DNA from: Xiphias gladius
Taxonomy: Eukaryota > Chordata > Actinopteri > Istiophoriformes > Xiphiidae
Reading direction: 5' to 3'
Assembly (NCBI RefSeq): GCF_016859285.1
Contig: NC_053422.1
Span: 22,085,001-22,149,000, forward strand
DNA: 64,000 nucleotides
Translations under genes and position numbers: made by a program
Shown here: positions 39,695 to 51,850 of the stretch, piece after piece
Layout of the letters: the number at the start of each line of letters is the position of its first letter
Numbering within the stretch: position 1 is the first letter of the stretch
The notes under the pieces: model-generated
Seen by the model: only the letters and a program-made list of their open reading frames with translations
Told to the model about the DNA's origin: nothing
The model's database searches: none

Positions 39695-41332
39695 TGTCCC
39701 GTTTCTCCTGGATGTGGCTCGATAGCTTTTTTTCCCATGCTAGCACCTCATCCCAACCTGGCTGCCACGGGACTTAAAGTGTGAGGTGAAAGTGTGTGAG
39801 GAGTGTTCTCTCTTTCCTCTTTATCATCGCTGGTTGCTTCAACTCGACTGGCTCAGTCTAAAAATGTCATCATGTCTCGTATAGAGGTGAGCCAGTCTGC
39901 ATCTGACTCATGTTGGTGGGTAAATCTGCGCCTGAGGGTTTTCCCTGCACCACTGACATCTGTGTAAACCTGTGTGTTTTTCCATGCAACAAGGAGCCAA
40001 AAAAGGAACTCTGTGTGGGAGAGTTGTTGCCATGGAGTGAGCTTCATAGATGTCTCACATACATTCAAGGAATTACTCTTGAAGAACATTTCATACTGAC
40101 TAACATCAAACCACGAAATAATTCCACATAAACCCAGAAAGTATGTCAGAAATATTGTTGCAACTTGTTGTCAGTTACTGAGTGACTTATGTCCCTGATT
40201 CAGCACAGCTAACAACCCACACATGCTGACAGTATTTCAGATGTTGTTTTAGGGCAGGCAGGCTGAAACAGACAACCGTACCCACAACAAATAGCATGTG
40301 ATCACCATCATAACTGGCCTACCACACAATATGACTCTCCTCTAAAATGACTAATCACTCTGGCATTTTGATTTGCATTGCTTAATTCATTAGTTGCTGC
40401 ACGTCTGTGTAACTGCCATTTACAGTGTAACTTTTTGTATGAATCAGCTACCATTAAAACACTTTCTACTAATGCTAAAATGTTGATACAGAGGTATAAA
40501 ATGCAGTTTTTCCCAAACTTCAGTTTTGTTACACATTTCTGTGCTTCATAGGTACCCAGCATTTATAAAAATAGTTTGAGTATAATTTATTTCTAATTTC
40601 TTCCCTAGAATTTCCAATTTTACTCCCTCGTTGCACATAGTCATGTTTTCTTCTGCTGAATCAAGTTACATTTAAGTTCCAGTAGGAACCAGTGAATAAA
40701 GGATTTGTACCTGATTCATACAGTGCAATTACACCGTAAAGCATAGGCAGTATTATAAAGCATTACTCACTTCTCTGATGGTTGACTGGGAACAGATGGT
40801 TTCACTTTTACGCTGGTGCACATAACACACACTTGATGATGTTTAACAGGCCAGGTGTGTTTCTAAGTGTGTTTCACACAACATGTGACTTGTGTCGGAC
40901 CTCTGGTACGGACATCTTTTTTCAAGTTTAGGAATGAGGCACTAACATTTACAAAGTATGTAGTGTTGTATCAATGAGAGGCCATAATCATGTTGGATAA
41001 TATGCAAAAACCTTGTACAGAAACAAACAACAAACTCTACATTTTACAACATATATGACTCTGGATATAATTGACATTGTGTGTTTGCTAAATAGGAACA
41101 ATACAGTACATTTTTTATAAACCGTTTGATAAGCTCTTTTTTTTCATAAATCACACCCAATTTGAACAAAACAAAAAAGGTGTTAGATTTGGCTGGAAAC
41201 ATTAAGATTATTTTGCTCCCCAGGTCACTGGTATTTAGGGGAAACAGGTGGACAAACTGATGTTTTCTTTTAAGCTGTATTTTGAGATGGATGGCAATGT
41301 TGGCCTGTTCACCATTTTGATCCATACTAATA
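39695..41332. other. Intergenic DNA upstream of the unnamed receptor gene
   Basis: No coding signal. The first 150 bases presumably hold that gene's promoter and leader. An upstream ATG at about 39722-39724 lies out of frame with the proposed start. The remainder is AT-rich without obvious repeats. Confidence 0.5.
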
Positions 41333-41876
41333 TATCTCAGCAACTGTTGGATGGATAGCCATACAATTTTGTACAGACATGCATGGTCTCCAGAGGACGA
41401 ATCCCTTTAACTTTGGTAATCCCCTGACTATTCCATGAGGTTGATGTTTTTGGCTTTGAGTGACATGACAGCCTCTCATAACATTTGGGAGAGACATTCT
41501 TCTTCCCCCCAGAAGGAATTCTAACAGCTTTGGGAATCGTTAACTTTCCATCTATCAGGTCAAAGTTTGACCAAAATTTGTCCGGTACTTTGGTTTATGT
41601 CCTGCAAAACTAATAGCATTCCCTTCAGGCTCAGCTGTACTTTGTGTTCAGTGCTCAATTAATTACAAAGTGCTAGCATGCTAACAGACTAAACTAAGAT
41701 GGTGAACAATGTTAACATGAAACCTGTTAAACATCTGCCTGTTAACATTGTCATTGCTTGACATTGGAATCATCTTAGCATGCTGACGTTAGCATCTAGC
41801 TTAAAAGAACAACTGTGCCAAAGTACAGCCTGACAGAGCTGCTAGCATGACAGTAGGCTCTTATTCTTGTTAAAAT
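41333..41876 (+). repeat. Dispersed fish repeat (copy 2)
   Basis: Begins TATCTCAGCAACTGTTGGAT, runs through ATGCATGGTCTCCAGAGGAC and GTACTTTGGTTTATGTCCTG, and ends with AGCTGCTAGCATGACAGTAG and CTCTTATTCTTGTT. It is a longer version of the 35498-35760 copy. The GCTAGCATGCTAAC-type words are typical of the family. Confidence 0.65.
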
Positions 41877-41895
41877 CCAAATGATATTAAAATCC

Positions 41896-42815
41896 TTTCT
41901 TGGCTGGAACACAACAGCAGGGGCAGCCCTATGAACACAAATGTCTGTGACTGACTGACTGACTGACTGACTGATGAAGTTACACCAGTGGTCGGCCGGC
42001 CGAGTGATGGAGCTTCCCCATTGGCTGCTGTGCTTTCAAAATGAATTGGCGCTGACAGTTTCTATTACATCATTAGGGGGCATTTACAGGCAGTGTGGCC
42101 AATTTAGTACCCTTGTCACTAGATTTACCGTTTTTTGTTTTTTTTTCAGACCCTTTTTCAAAAAAGCACCTAGTGACAAATCTAGGGACTTTTTGGAGAA
42201 ACCATAGCTACTTTCCATAGAGGAGAGTCCCCATTATTTCCCAACAAGCGCAAGGTTGGGCTTTCCCTCTGCAGGCACACCAGTTGAATGCATCTCATTC
42301 AATTGACTGCATGGTAGCTGACATAAACATGAATATGATTCTAATTTTCTCTGTGAGTTAATTATTTTACAAGTAAATATAGCGGAAATCACAGCACAGC
42401 CATCTTCTTTATTGTGTACGGTGATTTTGTCAGACGATGTCACTGTTATAAAATCAGGATTTTATCAGTACAGAGCAGCAGCTTGGAAATAGCTTGGAAG
42501 CGACAGTTGGTTAACATGTAGTCTTAATAGGCCGCATTTCAGTCACTATTTCATACTTGTTCCGTTGTCTGACAACAGAAACAGAATAACAGGGAAATGA
42601 GAACAGCTATATGGGAAATTTGGCTGTATTAAATTACTGTATATGTAAGCACAAAGAGTAGGAGAGAAGCAAACACATAAACGGAAACTGACTGAAACCA
42701 GGCAGAATGCAAATACAACGCGATGACATCATGAATATGCTAATTAGCTAATTACGTCATCTAGCGAAATTTAGCGACTTTTTGGCAAGCTTTAGCTGCT
42801 TTCCATTGACAGCAG
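41896..42815. mobile_element. Composite repeat cassette, copy A (hAT-like MITE with flank)
   Basis: A CTGA-tetramer stretch (41951-41975) and AAGTTACACCAGTGGTCGG lead into a MITE whose left end GGCAGTGTGGCCAATTTAG resembles the CAGTGTTGCCAA termini of hAT-like fish MITEs and whose body repeats 'TAGCGACTTTTT'-type words. The same arrangement recurs at 61262-62025, so the two are copies of one composite unit. Confidence 0.6.
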
Positions 42816-42869
42816 TTGTTTACAGCAGTTCAACAACATTTTTCAACTACGTCCTCAATTTCGCACATT

Positions 42870-43300
42870 GACCATACACGGTCCAACCATATACAAAGTT
42901 TTGACCTAGTCTTGTTCCTCACATGTCGCACTAATGCAAGAGCATCAAAGTCATCAAATGTTCGCCCTCGACCACAATTTCCCACCCTATTTACACTGTC
43001 TTTCCCATAGACCTAAATGCAGATGTCACTTCAGTCACTGTTCCTATTGAAACACCAGCCAGTTGAACAGTCTTTGTGACTGAAGCTCTTGTCATCTGTG
43101 CCCAAACAATGAATCCTATTTCAAAGGCACTTAGATCTTTTCCTCTCACCATCTTGATACAAAATCAGAATCAACTGGGCCTGCTCAGCATTTTTATACC
43201 AGCCACAGAGCATGATGCAGCACACCTGTGTGGAAGCATCTGTATTCGTTATGTTTCTCCACCCATTTATTCAGGTTTTTCCTTTGATATGTAACGGGTG
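42870..43300 (-). mobile_element. Tc1-like transposon, N-terminal fragment (copy A)
   Basis: On the minus strand this region encodes an HTH-type start, MVRGKDLSAFEIGFIVWAQM followed by VTKTVQLAGVSIGTVTEV, as in fish Tc1-like transposases, and upstream of it a terminal segment containing CACCTGTGTGGAAGCATCTG on the + strand. The catalytic part is absent, so it is a dead fragment. It matches 62517-62815. Confidence 0.65.
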
Positions 43301-44040
43301 TGGTATATTCCCCGCAGCAACGGTTTCACTTCACTTTGTAATATAAAGTAACAGTCAGCTACATCAAGACTTTAATAACTGGAGCTACATCATGGGGAAT
43401 TTACACCTTTTGGCCTTTTTTCAGTTCAGTGAGTGGAACAGATAGAGCTCTGGTCAAACACTGAACCCACTGGCTGTACGAATCTTTTGAACAAATCTTT
43501 TGAGGTGTATGATATATGTACAATTAAAGCCATGTGTTTACATAGAGGTCATTGGTCAAAGGTCCTCAGAGGGTGCCTCATAGTTTGAAAAGGAAGTTAA
43601 TGCTTTGTGACTGAAACCATATGTTAGTGACAGTTTTTAGGAAAACAACTGCCCTATTTAAGATTCGGTTATCAAGGCGGATTTTCAGCCTGGTTCATTG
43701 GCTTCACACCCTCTCACAAGCAGATGTGCAGATGCTTGACTTGGCGCTGTACTTCTTTGTAGTAAATCTTTATATGCAATCAAGAAGGTGTAAGCGGAGT
43801 CTCCTTCATCCTCTTCACATCATCAACACCATCTAATAAACTACACTTTTTAATGAACCGATTCTAGTCATTTGGGACACTGAAAAGAACTGATTTGAAC
43901 ATTATTCTACATGATGGTGCCCTCTAGGTTTGCATTAATATGAGTGAATACCATTCCAGTATCTGTGTACATAGATGGAAACCTTATTTTGATACAGCCA
44001 ATCAAATCTTTCTTAAAGCAGTAATGTATCATAGACAGAG

Positions 44041-44400
44041 CTAGCTCCATTTAGGACTGTCTCATCCACTGCATGGGAAATAGTCTCAAAAGCCAAACCA
44101 TACTTTTTGAAAACACTTCCAATGATGCGTAAATCTCACATTTGAGATTTGAGACTGACAAGCAACACAAAAGTGAGATTTATGCTTTATTGGAAGTGTT
44201 TCCAAAAAATATTTTTTTGGTTTAACAAGAGAAAAGACTTCAGCGATGAAGATTAAATGGTTGGTTTGTCAAATATTTGTGTGGTTAACTGCCCCACCTC
44301 ACTTAAAGTGCAGCACACAGCTGCTTCAGTGCACTTTTCAATGGTAGCTTCCAGGACTGTCTCCCACACAGTGGATGAGACAGTCCTTAATGGGGCTAAG
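44041..44400. mobile_element. MITE with long terminal inverted repeats and an inner hairpin
   Basis: The 25 bases at 44047-44071 (CCATTTAGGACTGTCTCATC and five more) and those at 44369-44393 are inverted copies with one mismatch, and weaker pairing extends outward. Inside, 44111-44139 and 44173-44201 form a second inverted repeat (29-base arms, about 4 mismatches). There is no coding capacity. The ends look recent compared with other repeats here. Confidence 0.7.
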
Positions 44401-47400
44401 GCAGAGCAGGGGGTCACACTGAGCCAAACAGCAGCCTACTATACAACACAACAGTCACAGACAACATCCCAATTTAGATTTACCTACTAAAGTCTCCTTA
44501 TCCAACTTACAAACACGAACACGTCATGTCCTGCACCTTCGCTTGTTGAAAGAGCCACCTACCAAAACTTTACAGAGGAATAGTGCACTGCTAATGTCAG
44601 TTTGCAGGCTAGATACCTTATTAGTGGCTCAGCATGTAAACTTACCTGCTAATGTCACTTTGATTCAGTGAGATGCCGGTGTGTTCCTTACTCTTCAGTA
44701 CCCAGGCTAACAACAGACTGGCTCTCCATGACATTTAGCTACAGTGTAAGTTGTTTACTCTGGCCTCCCTCACAGGAGAAGGAGCATTTCTGATATTTCC
44801 CCAAACACCTTTTTTCTTCCTTTTAATAATAAAAAATTATCAACAACACATTTAACAAATACACTGACATTATTTTAGACTGCAAAAAGGAATGACTCAA
44901 TGGGATTTCAGCTTGACTTTAACATACATTAGGTTCAAATCAACATACCAAATGAATGCCATGCTGACTTCACCCACAGAAAAGAAATGAACCCTACCTC
45001 CTATTATTATACTACTAATTGTTTTCCCATATATGTTTTGAAGGAAAATATAACTGTTGCCTGGATGCTGTTCATCGGAACAAAATATAATAGGCCTATA
45101 TGTTGTAGAATGTAAAAATTTCTAAACTTTGTATATATATTAAGGTATTTGTGTATTTTGTGATTGCATTATAACTCACAACCCTACCATCACTGGTGTA
45201 GACTATTTACCTTGATCTAAAATGAACTTGCATTTCTTTTTGGTATGTTGTTCATAAAATAAAAGCCCTCATAAAATGGTGATAAACACTAATGAGAAGC
45301 TTCCTCGAAATGTACTCTCCGGGGAAGTAACTTTATTTTGCGTATTTCCTTTTTACATAATTTTGAACAGATTTATCTGTGTGTGCATGTTTGTTTGTAC
45401 GTACTAAACTATTGAGTTCTGGTCCATGCTGGATAGGTGTCGGAGTTTATCCAAACAAGCCCTGAAGCCATTTGTTTGGCAAATGGAAATATGAAACATG
45501 AAAGAAAACCTGGTCTCAATCAACCACATGAAGCTGTAAAGGATCATCTGAATATATTTTATCTTCCCATGTACAAAGATGCCGTGCCATGGCTGCATTG
45601 TGGCTTCAATTATTCATTATGTTTTTTAAAAGGAATGAAAAGGACATATAAAACAATATCTTTATATCAGCTAACAGACATTCTGAACACTTGCATGTAC
45701 AGTATCAGCAACTACGAAACCACATAAGTTTTAAAAGTTTGTAGCAAGCCTCCAGTGTTCTGGCATAGTCCTATCTCTGAGCTCTCGTTAAAAAAAAAAA
45801 CACTCCACCAAAGTGCTGAGATGAATGGTAAATTTCAGAGATAGTCTGACCTACATAAACATCCTAGTCTGCAGGGTATTACCAGCTCTGTCACAGCAAC
45901 AAAAAAGCCCATTTGAATTACAGCAGATCTCAGTGTAAACAGACCACCCAGATATTAATGGTCTTTGACTATAATAGGCCTGCTTTTCTTTCATCTCAGC
46001 TCCACAAATCTGTCTGTTTAATCATGATGAATTCAAAATGAATTAACTAAACTAAACTGTATTTTGCAGTTAGTTGAGGCTAACAGTGTTGGAGAGTTCC
46101 AACAACTGCCAGGCACACAGAAACAATTGATGTGTGTTAGCTCAAGACGCAGAGAAACAGCTGCTCTCACTGACATGAAGGGACTAGTTCTGCTGGAAAG
46201 GCAGAGGAGCAGCTGGACCCAGGTCAAATACGCAGGGTTTCTGTATCCAGTAAACAAAAGTTAACAAGTGTTCATAACTAAAGGACAACATACTAGGCAG
46301 GTTTGTTAGTATCGTCCTAAATGACTCATATGAGTGACCTTTATGGCTAAAATGTGTTTAATTTAAGGCTCAAATTTCTGTTATAGAGGATTACTCCATA
46401 ACACACTAAACTATTGAGTTATAGAGTATTAGTCTATAACATTTAAGCTGCTTTAATCAATAATTTTATATTAACAGCTCATATGACTATGTATAATGTG
46501 AAAGGTCCCACAGACAATTATCACCTGACTCTGCAGTTCCCCTCAGCTCTATGGAGTGCTCTTGTGTTTTGTCCACTCATTGTTTTGGATTTCCAACCCT
46601 CTGCTCTACTGTTTTGGTTCACTCACACTGGACTCATCAGTGTTATATCCGGTCGCATCAGAAAGCTGTTTTCATCTTAAAAACAACGTATTCCTAACAA
46701 CCCAATATTCACTACCATAGTGGAACATTTAGTAACTAAGGGAGCTGGAACCTTCCCTCTGGAATTGGTAGGGACAAAAAAAAAAGAAGAGCTAAAAGGA
46801 CAGCGAATATCAGTCTTGTTTCTGCCTGACGATAATAATGTTGCTCTGTATTTGCTAAATTAGTTAATAGGCAATTGTTCGCTAACAAGGTTGCCAGATT
46901 AATTTGAAAGATTTAAAGATCGTGTTCATGTTTTGAGAGATGTTTGGAGATAGCACGCAAACCTCAGTCTCTGGTGTCAAATGATTTTTAGCCATTCCGG
47001 CCTCCTCCTTTAGAGGTTTTGGAGCAGCATTAACAACATCATACTGTAACATGTCTATTACCAGAGAGAGTGGTTTTTACACAGTTGGTCTTTGTTCCTC
47101 TTTTTTCTCAAATTTCATTTTTGGGGTTCCTTGTCAGTGCCAGTTTCCACTGTTGACCAGCAGATGCATACCAGTATACTTAAGAATTACATTATTACAT
47201 ATATATATATATTTCCTTTATTTAGAGAGGCAGAAAGTAACTGTGTCCAAATTTCATCTTGCATCTCATCACAGATCTACAATTAATACTTACCTTTCAG
47301 TAACCATAACCTTAATATTTTCCCAATGTCACCCAAGAGTTTTAGTTGACCAACCCTGACCATTACTTAACCACAGTTTGCAATTACCACAATCTGCCAT

Positions 47401-48656
47401 GCGCAGGTACTTCAGAAATCAAGAATTTCAAAAATATTGTCACTGCATATAATCCAGGGTTTTGTAGAATCATCCAGTAATCATCCTTGTTCTGCAATGG
47501 CATGTGTCCCTTCCAGTAAACTCGGAATCACCCCCCCCCCCCCTCGTCTTGAGGAGTCTCACAAGAAAAAACACACAATTCTCCCACAACACTGTAGCTC
47601 AACAGTTGAACCGGTTAGACCCCACCTCGTCACAGCCAGCCAACAAAACTGAAGTCCTCAATACAACCCAAAAGGACCTTCAAACACTGCCAATAGGTCT
47701 TTCTCACAGCAGATATTTGAATTTTTAAACACATGACACATATGTAATAATATCAATATTGGCTTCATTTCATGCAGCTACATCTAACTTAAATAAATCA
47801 CACTTAATGCCTTTTACAAATTGTAACAAGTGACCTGGAAATGCCGAGGTGAGTTAACAAAAGTAGTGTAAGCAAACAGGCCATTTTTGTCAATTACTGT
47901 AAAATCCACAGCAAATCCACTTACAAAGAGATGATGCACTTAGTGTACTAAGCATCTCGACTTCCAACCCACATTATTGGATTTTGCAGAATGGCTCCTG
48001 AGTGCAAGTGGGGTTGAATGCTTGCCTGTGTCAGCGCTTAACCATTAAATGAGTTACAGATGAATTATCCTGCCCTTCCACAACACAGGCCTTTCAACTG
48101 CAAAAATGAGTTTGCCCATTTCCACTGTGGTATCCGCACTCCATTTGCTCACTGTAAGCCGCTATCATTAGCAAAATACATAGGAAATGTTGTGGAATAA
48201 ACAAAAGTCTTCTCTCATCAGTCAGGAGGGATTGCGTTGCTTGAGCTGTGCATCTTCATATCACTTAGTAGTATCACCTCACACCATCTGATCTGGGGTT
48301 ACACAGCTCATTCCTGATTTGAGTGAAACAGCTGCACCAAACTCAACAGATGACTTACCGGGAACATGAAGTGTATCAAAAATGCAGGACTCCGGACCTC
48401 AATTATTTTAAGTGTCTCTTCATGTAATCATAAGTCAAAAGGTACAAGATTGTTTGACTACTTCTTCCATTCCAGTATACACATTCCAAAGGAGAAAAAC
48501 CAGTTAGGCAAGCCAAAGTCAAGTTCAAGCCAGACGCAGGTCTGTAGTTGCCAGCAAAATTCAGGGGAATTTAGGAAAATGTATTAATGGAGCAACCAAG
48601 TAACAAGAGTACAACTTTAAGTGTTTTGTTTTTTTTTATCATCAGTTGTCTTTCAG
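44401..48656. other. Intergenic DNA upstream of cysltr1
   Basis: No gene recognised. AT-rich, with a dispersed repeat at 46465-46760, a short TA run near 47203-47213 and a C-run near 47531-47543. Open frames here are short and resemble nothing I know. Confidence 0.5.
46465..46760 (+). repeat. Dispersed repeat, copy in + orientation
   Basis: ATCACCTGACTCTGCAGTTC, CCCTCAGCTCTATGGAGTGC, AAAGCTGTTTTCATC and CATAGTGGAACATTTAGTAA recur in reverse-complement order at 53753-54100. This is an ancient non-coding repeat, with many differences between the copies. Confidence 0.55.
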
Positions 48657-48920
48657 TTACCATAATTGTGTGGCTACGTGGTTAATGGTGTCACTGGGTG
48701 TGATGCCCTTGTGCTGCACAGTAAAAGAGAAACACCAGTCCTGATAATCTTCCAAAGAGCTGAGGGCTATGAAGAGGCAGTCACCTGCTCCAGCGTCCTC
48801 CCACTACTGCTGCAACATCTGGCAGACAAGAAGGCAGCCGGAGACACACCTCTCGTTCACACCAGCAGCGACAATCAACAGCCTGGCTGCACCGTTCTGA
48901 CAGCAGACAGGGATTCAGTG
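48657..48920 (+). other. Possible untranslated exon upstream of cysltr1
   Basis: An acceptor-like TTGTCTTTCAG ends at 48656 and a donor-like CAGTG|gtaagg follows at 48920. Between them is an open, less AT-rich stretch without an in-frame ATG. An acceptor-like TTTTCTCTCAG ends at 49769 just before the cysltr1 start, so a spliced leader is possible. Evidence is weak. Confidence 0.2.
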
Positions 48921-49796
48921 GTAAGGAAAACCTATTGGAACCAGATTTTATTCAAGTGGAAGTTTTACTGTTGCGAAATCAGATTTCAGTTCAGATCAGA
49001 TCAGTTTGTAATTTTGTAAAGGGGAATTAACTGAAAGAGACAAAATTACAGTAACGGCATGTAACTTTAATGTAATATGTTGCTATCCAGTGTTTGAGCA
49101 ATGTAAACATTTTCAGTACTGTAGATAATCTTTGATTGAGCATGCTTCATATATGTATCTCTCACTAAAAAGACAACAGTGACATGCCAATGCAAAAAGA
49201 TGGTATGAACGAATGAATGAATCTATGATTTGATAACTTTCATTTATGTAACAGGAGATTCTGATTCAATGGATGCATTTTCTATTTCTAATGGCAGCAA
49301 TAAGAATTTTTCTAGAAAATTACCTTCGCATTTTCAATCGAGGCTGCCCATATGTGAGCAATTGAATTATTTATGACCTGATGTACAGATATTTAGAGGG
49401 TAAAATAAGCAATAATATATAACAATATAATATAACAACAATATAATAGAATTTCCTAAAATTGTCTTATACAACAGACAACAAAAGTAGTCTTTTTGCC
49501 TGTTTTAATACAGAAATCAGGCAGAACAGTTGTCACCGTTGGACTAAATAAAGGTCCAAAATGCTTATCTACTTTCTCAGTTTCCTGCAGTCTTCGCAGC
49601 TGCAGAAAAATAAAGCCAATCTCTGAAACAATCTTTCACATCAAAGTCATCACTCTGCAGAGCTCCGTGTTTTTTCTTGCACGTACGTTTTTTGCGGAGG
49701 GGAGTTGACGTGCCTGCAGTTTCTTTCATTTATATGCTTTTGCATTCATCATCATATCTTTTCTCTCAGTCTCAGCAGCTGGCGGTGTAGCCCCAA

Positions 49797-50834
49797 ATGG
49801 CCCAACCGAATCAGACAGACAGCGTAGAGAGCAACTCTACTGACTGTCCGTCCATAGATGACTTCCGTAACCAGGTTTACTCTACATCCTACTCCCTCAT
49901 CACTGTTTTAGGCCTAATTGGGAACGGCTTTGCGCTGGTGGTGCTGATCAGAACGTACCGCCAGAGCTCTCCTTTTCATGTCTACATGATTAACCTGGCT
50001 GTGTCTGATCTGCTGTGTGTTATGACACTGCCACTGCGAGTTCTCTACTATGTCAACAAGGGCCAATGGAACCAGGGGGATTTCCTCTGTCGCATCAGCT
50101 CCTACACCCTCTATGTAAACCTCTACTGCAGTATTTACTTCATGGCTGCCATGTCTATTACACGTTTCTTGGCCATTGTCTTCCCTGTGCAGAACCTGCG
50201 GCTGGCGACAGAGAACCGTGCTCGCCTGGTGTGCGTTGGCGTGTGGGTGTTTATCTGTCTTTCATCCTCTCCCTTCCTCATGTCTGGCCAACATTTCGAC
50301 TCCACCACGAATAAAACCAAGTGCTTCGAGCCTCCACGGGGTCAAGGTTTGCAGAAACTACTCATGCTGAACTATTTGTCTCTGGTGATAGGCTTTGTCC
50401 TGCCGTTCCTGGTAATCCTGCTCTGCTATGCTGGCATAGTCCACACTTTACGGTCTCGCACCCATGCTTCCCGACGCCAGCAGGACACAGGCACCAGAGC
50501 CATCCGAATGATTGTCATCGTCCTGCTGACCTTTCTAATCAGCTTCATGCCTTACCATGTGCAGCGCACTGTCCACCTGAGCTTCCTTTCCCGGAGTGAC
50601 ACTACCTGCTCAGAGAGGGTTGCCATGCAGAAGTCTGTTGTTGTGACCCTGTGCCTGGCTGCTGCCAACTCGTGCTTTGATCCACTGCTTTATTTTTTCT
50701 CTGGAGAGGGTTTCCGCAGCCGCTTGACCTCCCTGCGCCTGTCAAGGAAAGGCAGCACCCTGCACTGCACAGCCCAGCTGAAGCCCGTTCCAGTCTCCGT
50801 GTCTGGGGAAAACCACCAGCTGAAAGTCAGTTAA
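49797..50834 (+). CDS. cysltr1: Cysteinyl leukotriene receptor 1
   Basis: A single uninterrupted coding exon of 345 residues (human 337). Very close to human CYSLTR1 throughout: IDDFRNQVYSTSYSLITVLG, VYMINLAVSDLLCVMTLPLR, LCRISSYTLYVNLYCSIYFM, IVFPVQNLRL, SSPFLM, KCFEPP, SFMPYHVQRTVHLSFL, MQKSVVVTLCLAAANSC, FDPLLYFFSGEGFRSRL. The DRY position reads ITR (FFR in human). N-glycosylation sequons NQT and NST lie in the N-terminus and NKT in the second extracellular loop. CYSLTR1 is a Gq-coupled plasma-membrane receptor for LTD4 and LTC4 in leukocytes and smooth muscle. It is the only receptor in the window without a coding intron and the only one on the + strand. The ATG at 49797 is the first in frame and lies 28 bases after an acceptor-like TTTTCTCTCAG. 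Confidence 0.95.
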   Translation: MAQPNQTDSVESNSTDCPSIDDFRNQVYSTSYSLITVLGLIGNGFALVVLIRTYRQSSPFHVYMINLAVSDLLCVMTLPLRVLYYVNKGQWNQGDFLCRISSYTLYVNLYCSIYFMAAMSITRFLAIVFPVQNLRLATENRARLVCVGVWVFICLSSSPFLMSGQHFDSTTNKTKCFEPPRGQGLQKLLMLNYLSLVIGFVLPFLVILLCYAGIVHTLRSRTHASRRQQDTGTRAIRMIVIVLLTFLISFMPYHVQRTVHLSFLSRSDTTCSERVAMQKSVVVTLCLAAANSCFDPLLYFFSGEGFRSRLTSLRLSRKGSTLHCTAQLKPVPVSVSGENHQLKVS

Positions 50835-51850
50835 TTTACTACAGACGGGAGGTATCAAATCAAACAAGCAGCTCAGGATATGTTAAAGTGCTCAGGATGA
50901 CGGGTTCCTCATTAAGAGTCAGGGAAAAAGTTGAGAGAAACATATGAAGATAAAAGGCATAACAAGTTTTAACAAATGTTGACTCATGAGCAGAGTATTA
51001 AAAATGTAAGTTACAAGTCTCACAAGGACGATCTTTTCCACTAAAACTGATTATTATTCTAAAGAGCGCATATTGTTCAGTATTTAAGTGATGTTGTTCT
51101 GTATTATTATGACTGTAAGCAGTAGCCTGATGTATCTGAAAAATTTACTCACCCTGTCAAATCACAATATAAATATACATCTTATCAATGTATGAATGTA
51201 TTGTAGGTTATGTTGAAATATGTCTTTTTGTCTGGCTTGTTGATCATTTTTTGTGGAATCTTAATGTTGTAATGGCCATAAACCTTTTTGGCCATGATTA
51301 TTTGTCATTATGTTCTCGTAACCATTTTTCACTGCCTTAACCATTTTTCTGTTTTAATCTCCGCTGTTATTTTGTTCTTAGTTATTGTAAATCCCCTTGC
51401 TCAATATGATAACTTTGACCCAATTAGGATTTGAATTTGTTGTTTTTGTGCAAATGATTTTTATTATTTCTTTGTCTTATTTGCATTTTTTTTTTAACCT
51501 TTTATAGAGTTATGCACTGTAATCTGTTTTGAGATTCAAATTAAAGAAGAGAATCAGATTAAAAAGAAGGAGAAACAGCTAGCCTGGCTCTGTGTAAAGG
51601 TAACAAAATCCATCTACCAGCACTTCTAAAGCTTACTATTTAAAATGTTTTATCTTGTTTGTTTAATCCTTATTAAGTGTGATTCTAGGCAGGTTTTGGT
51701 ACCTTTAGATAGAGCCAGGTTACCTGCTTCCCGCGTTTCCAGTCCAGCTGCTGGCGGTAGCTTCATATTTACCATATAGTCATGAGAATGGTAACAATCT
51801 TCTTATCTTACTGTATGGAAAACATAATTAATAAACTGCTGTGTCAATAT
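50835..51850 (+). other. 3' UTR of cysltr1
   Basis: AT-rich sequence with no open frame. Candidate poly(A) signals are ATTAAA at about 51540 and AATAAA at 51830-51835 (another at about 51903). Contains several ATTTA-like words, which in leukocyte transcripts can shorten mRNA life; this is only suggestive. Confidence 0.55.
51830..51835 (+). terminator. Poly(A) signal, cysltr1
   Basis: AATAAA about 1.0 kb past the stop codon, followed by TG/T-rich sequence. An earlier ATTAAA near 51540 could give a shorter transcript. Confidence 0.45.

Noticed and set aside
42378-42929. Candidate host exons in the 42-43 kb region
   Set aside because: Open frames here match repeat sequence shared with 61-62.8 kb, so they belong to transposon fragments.
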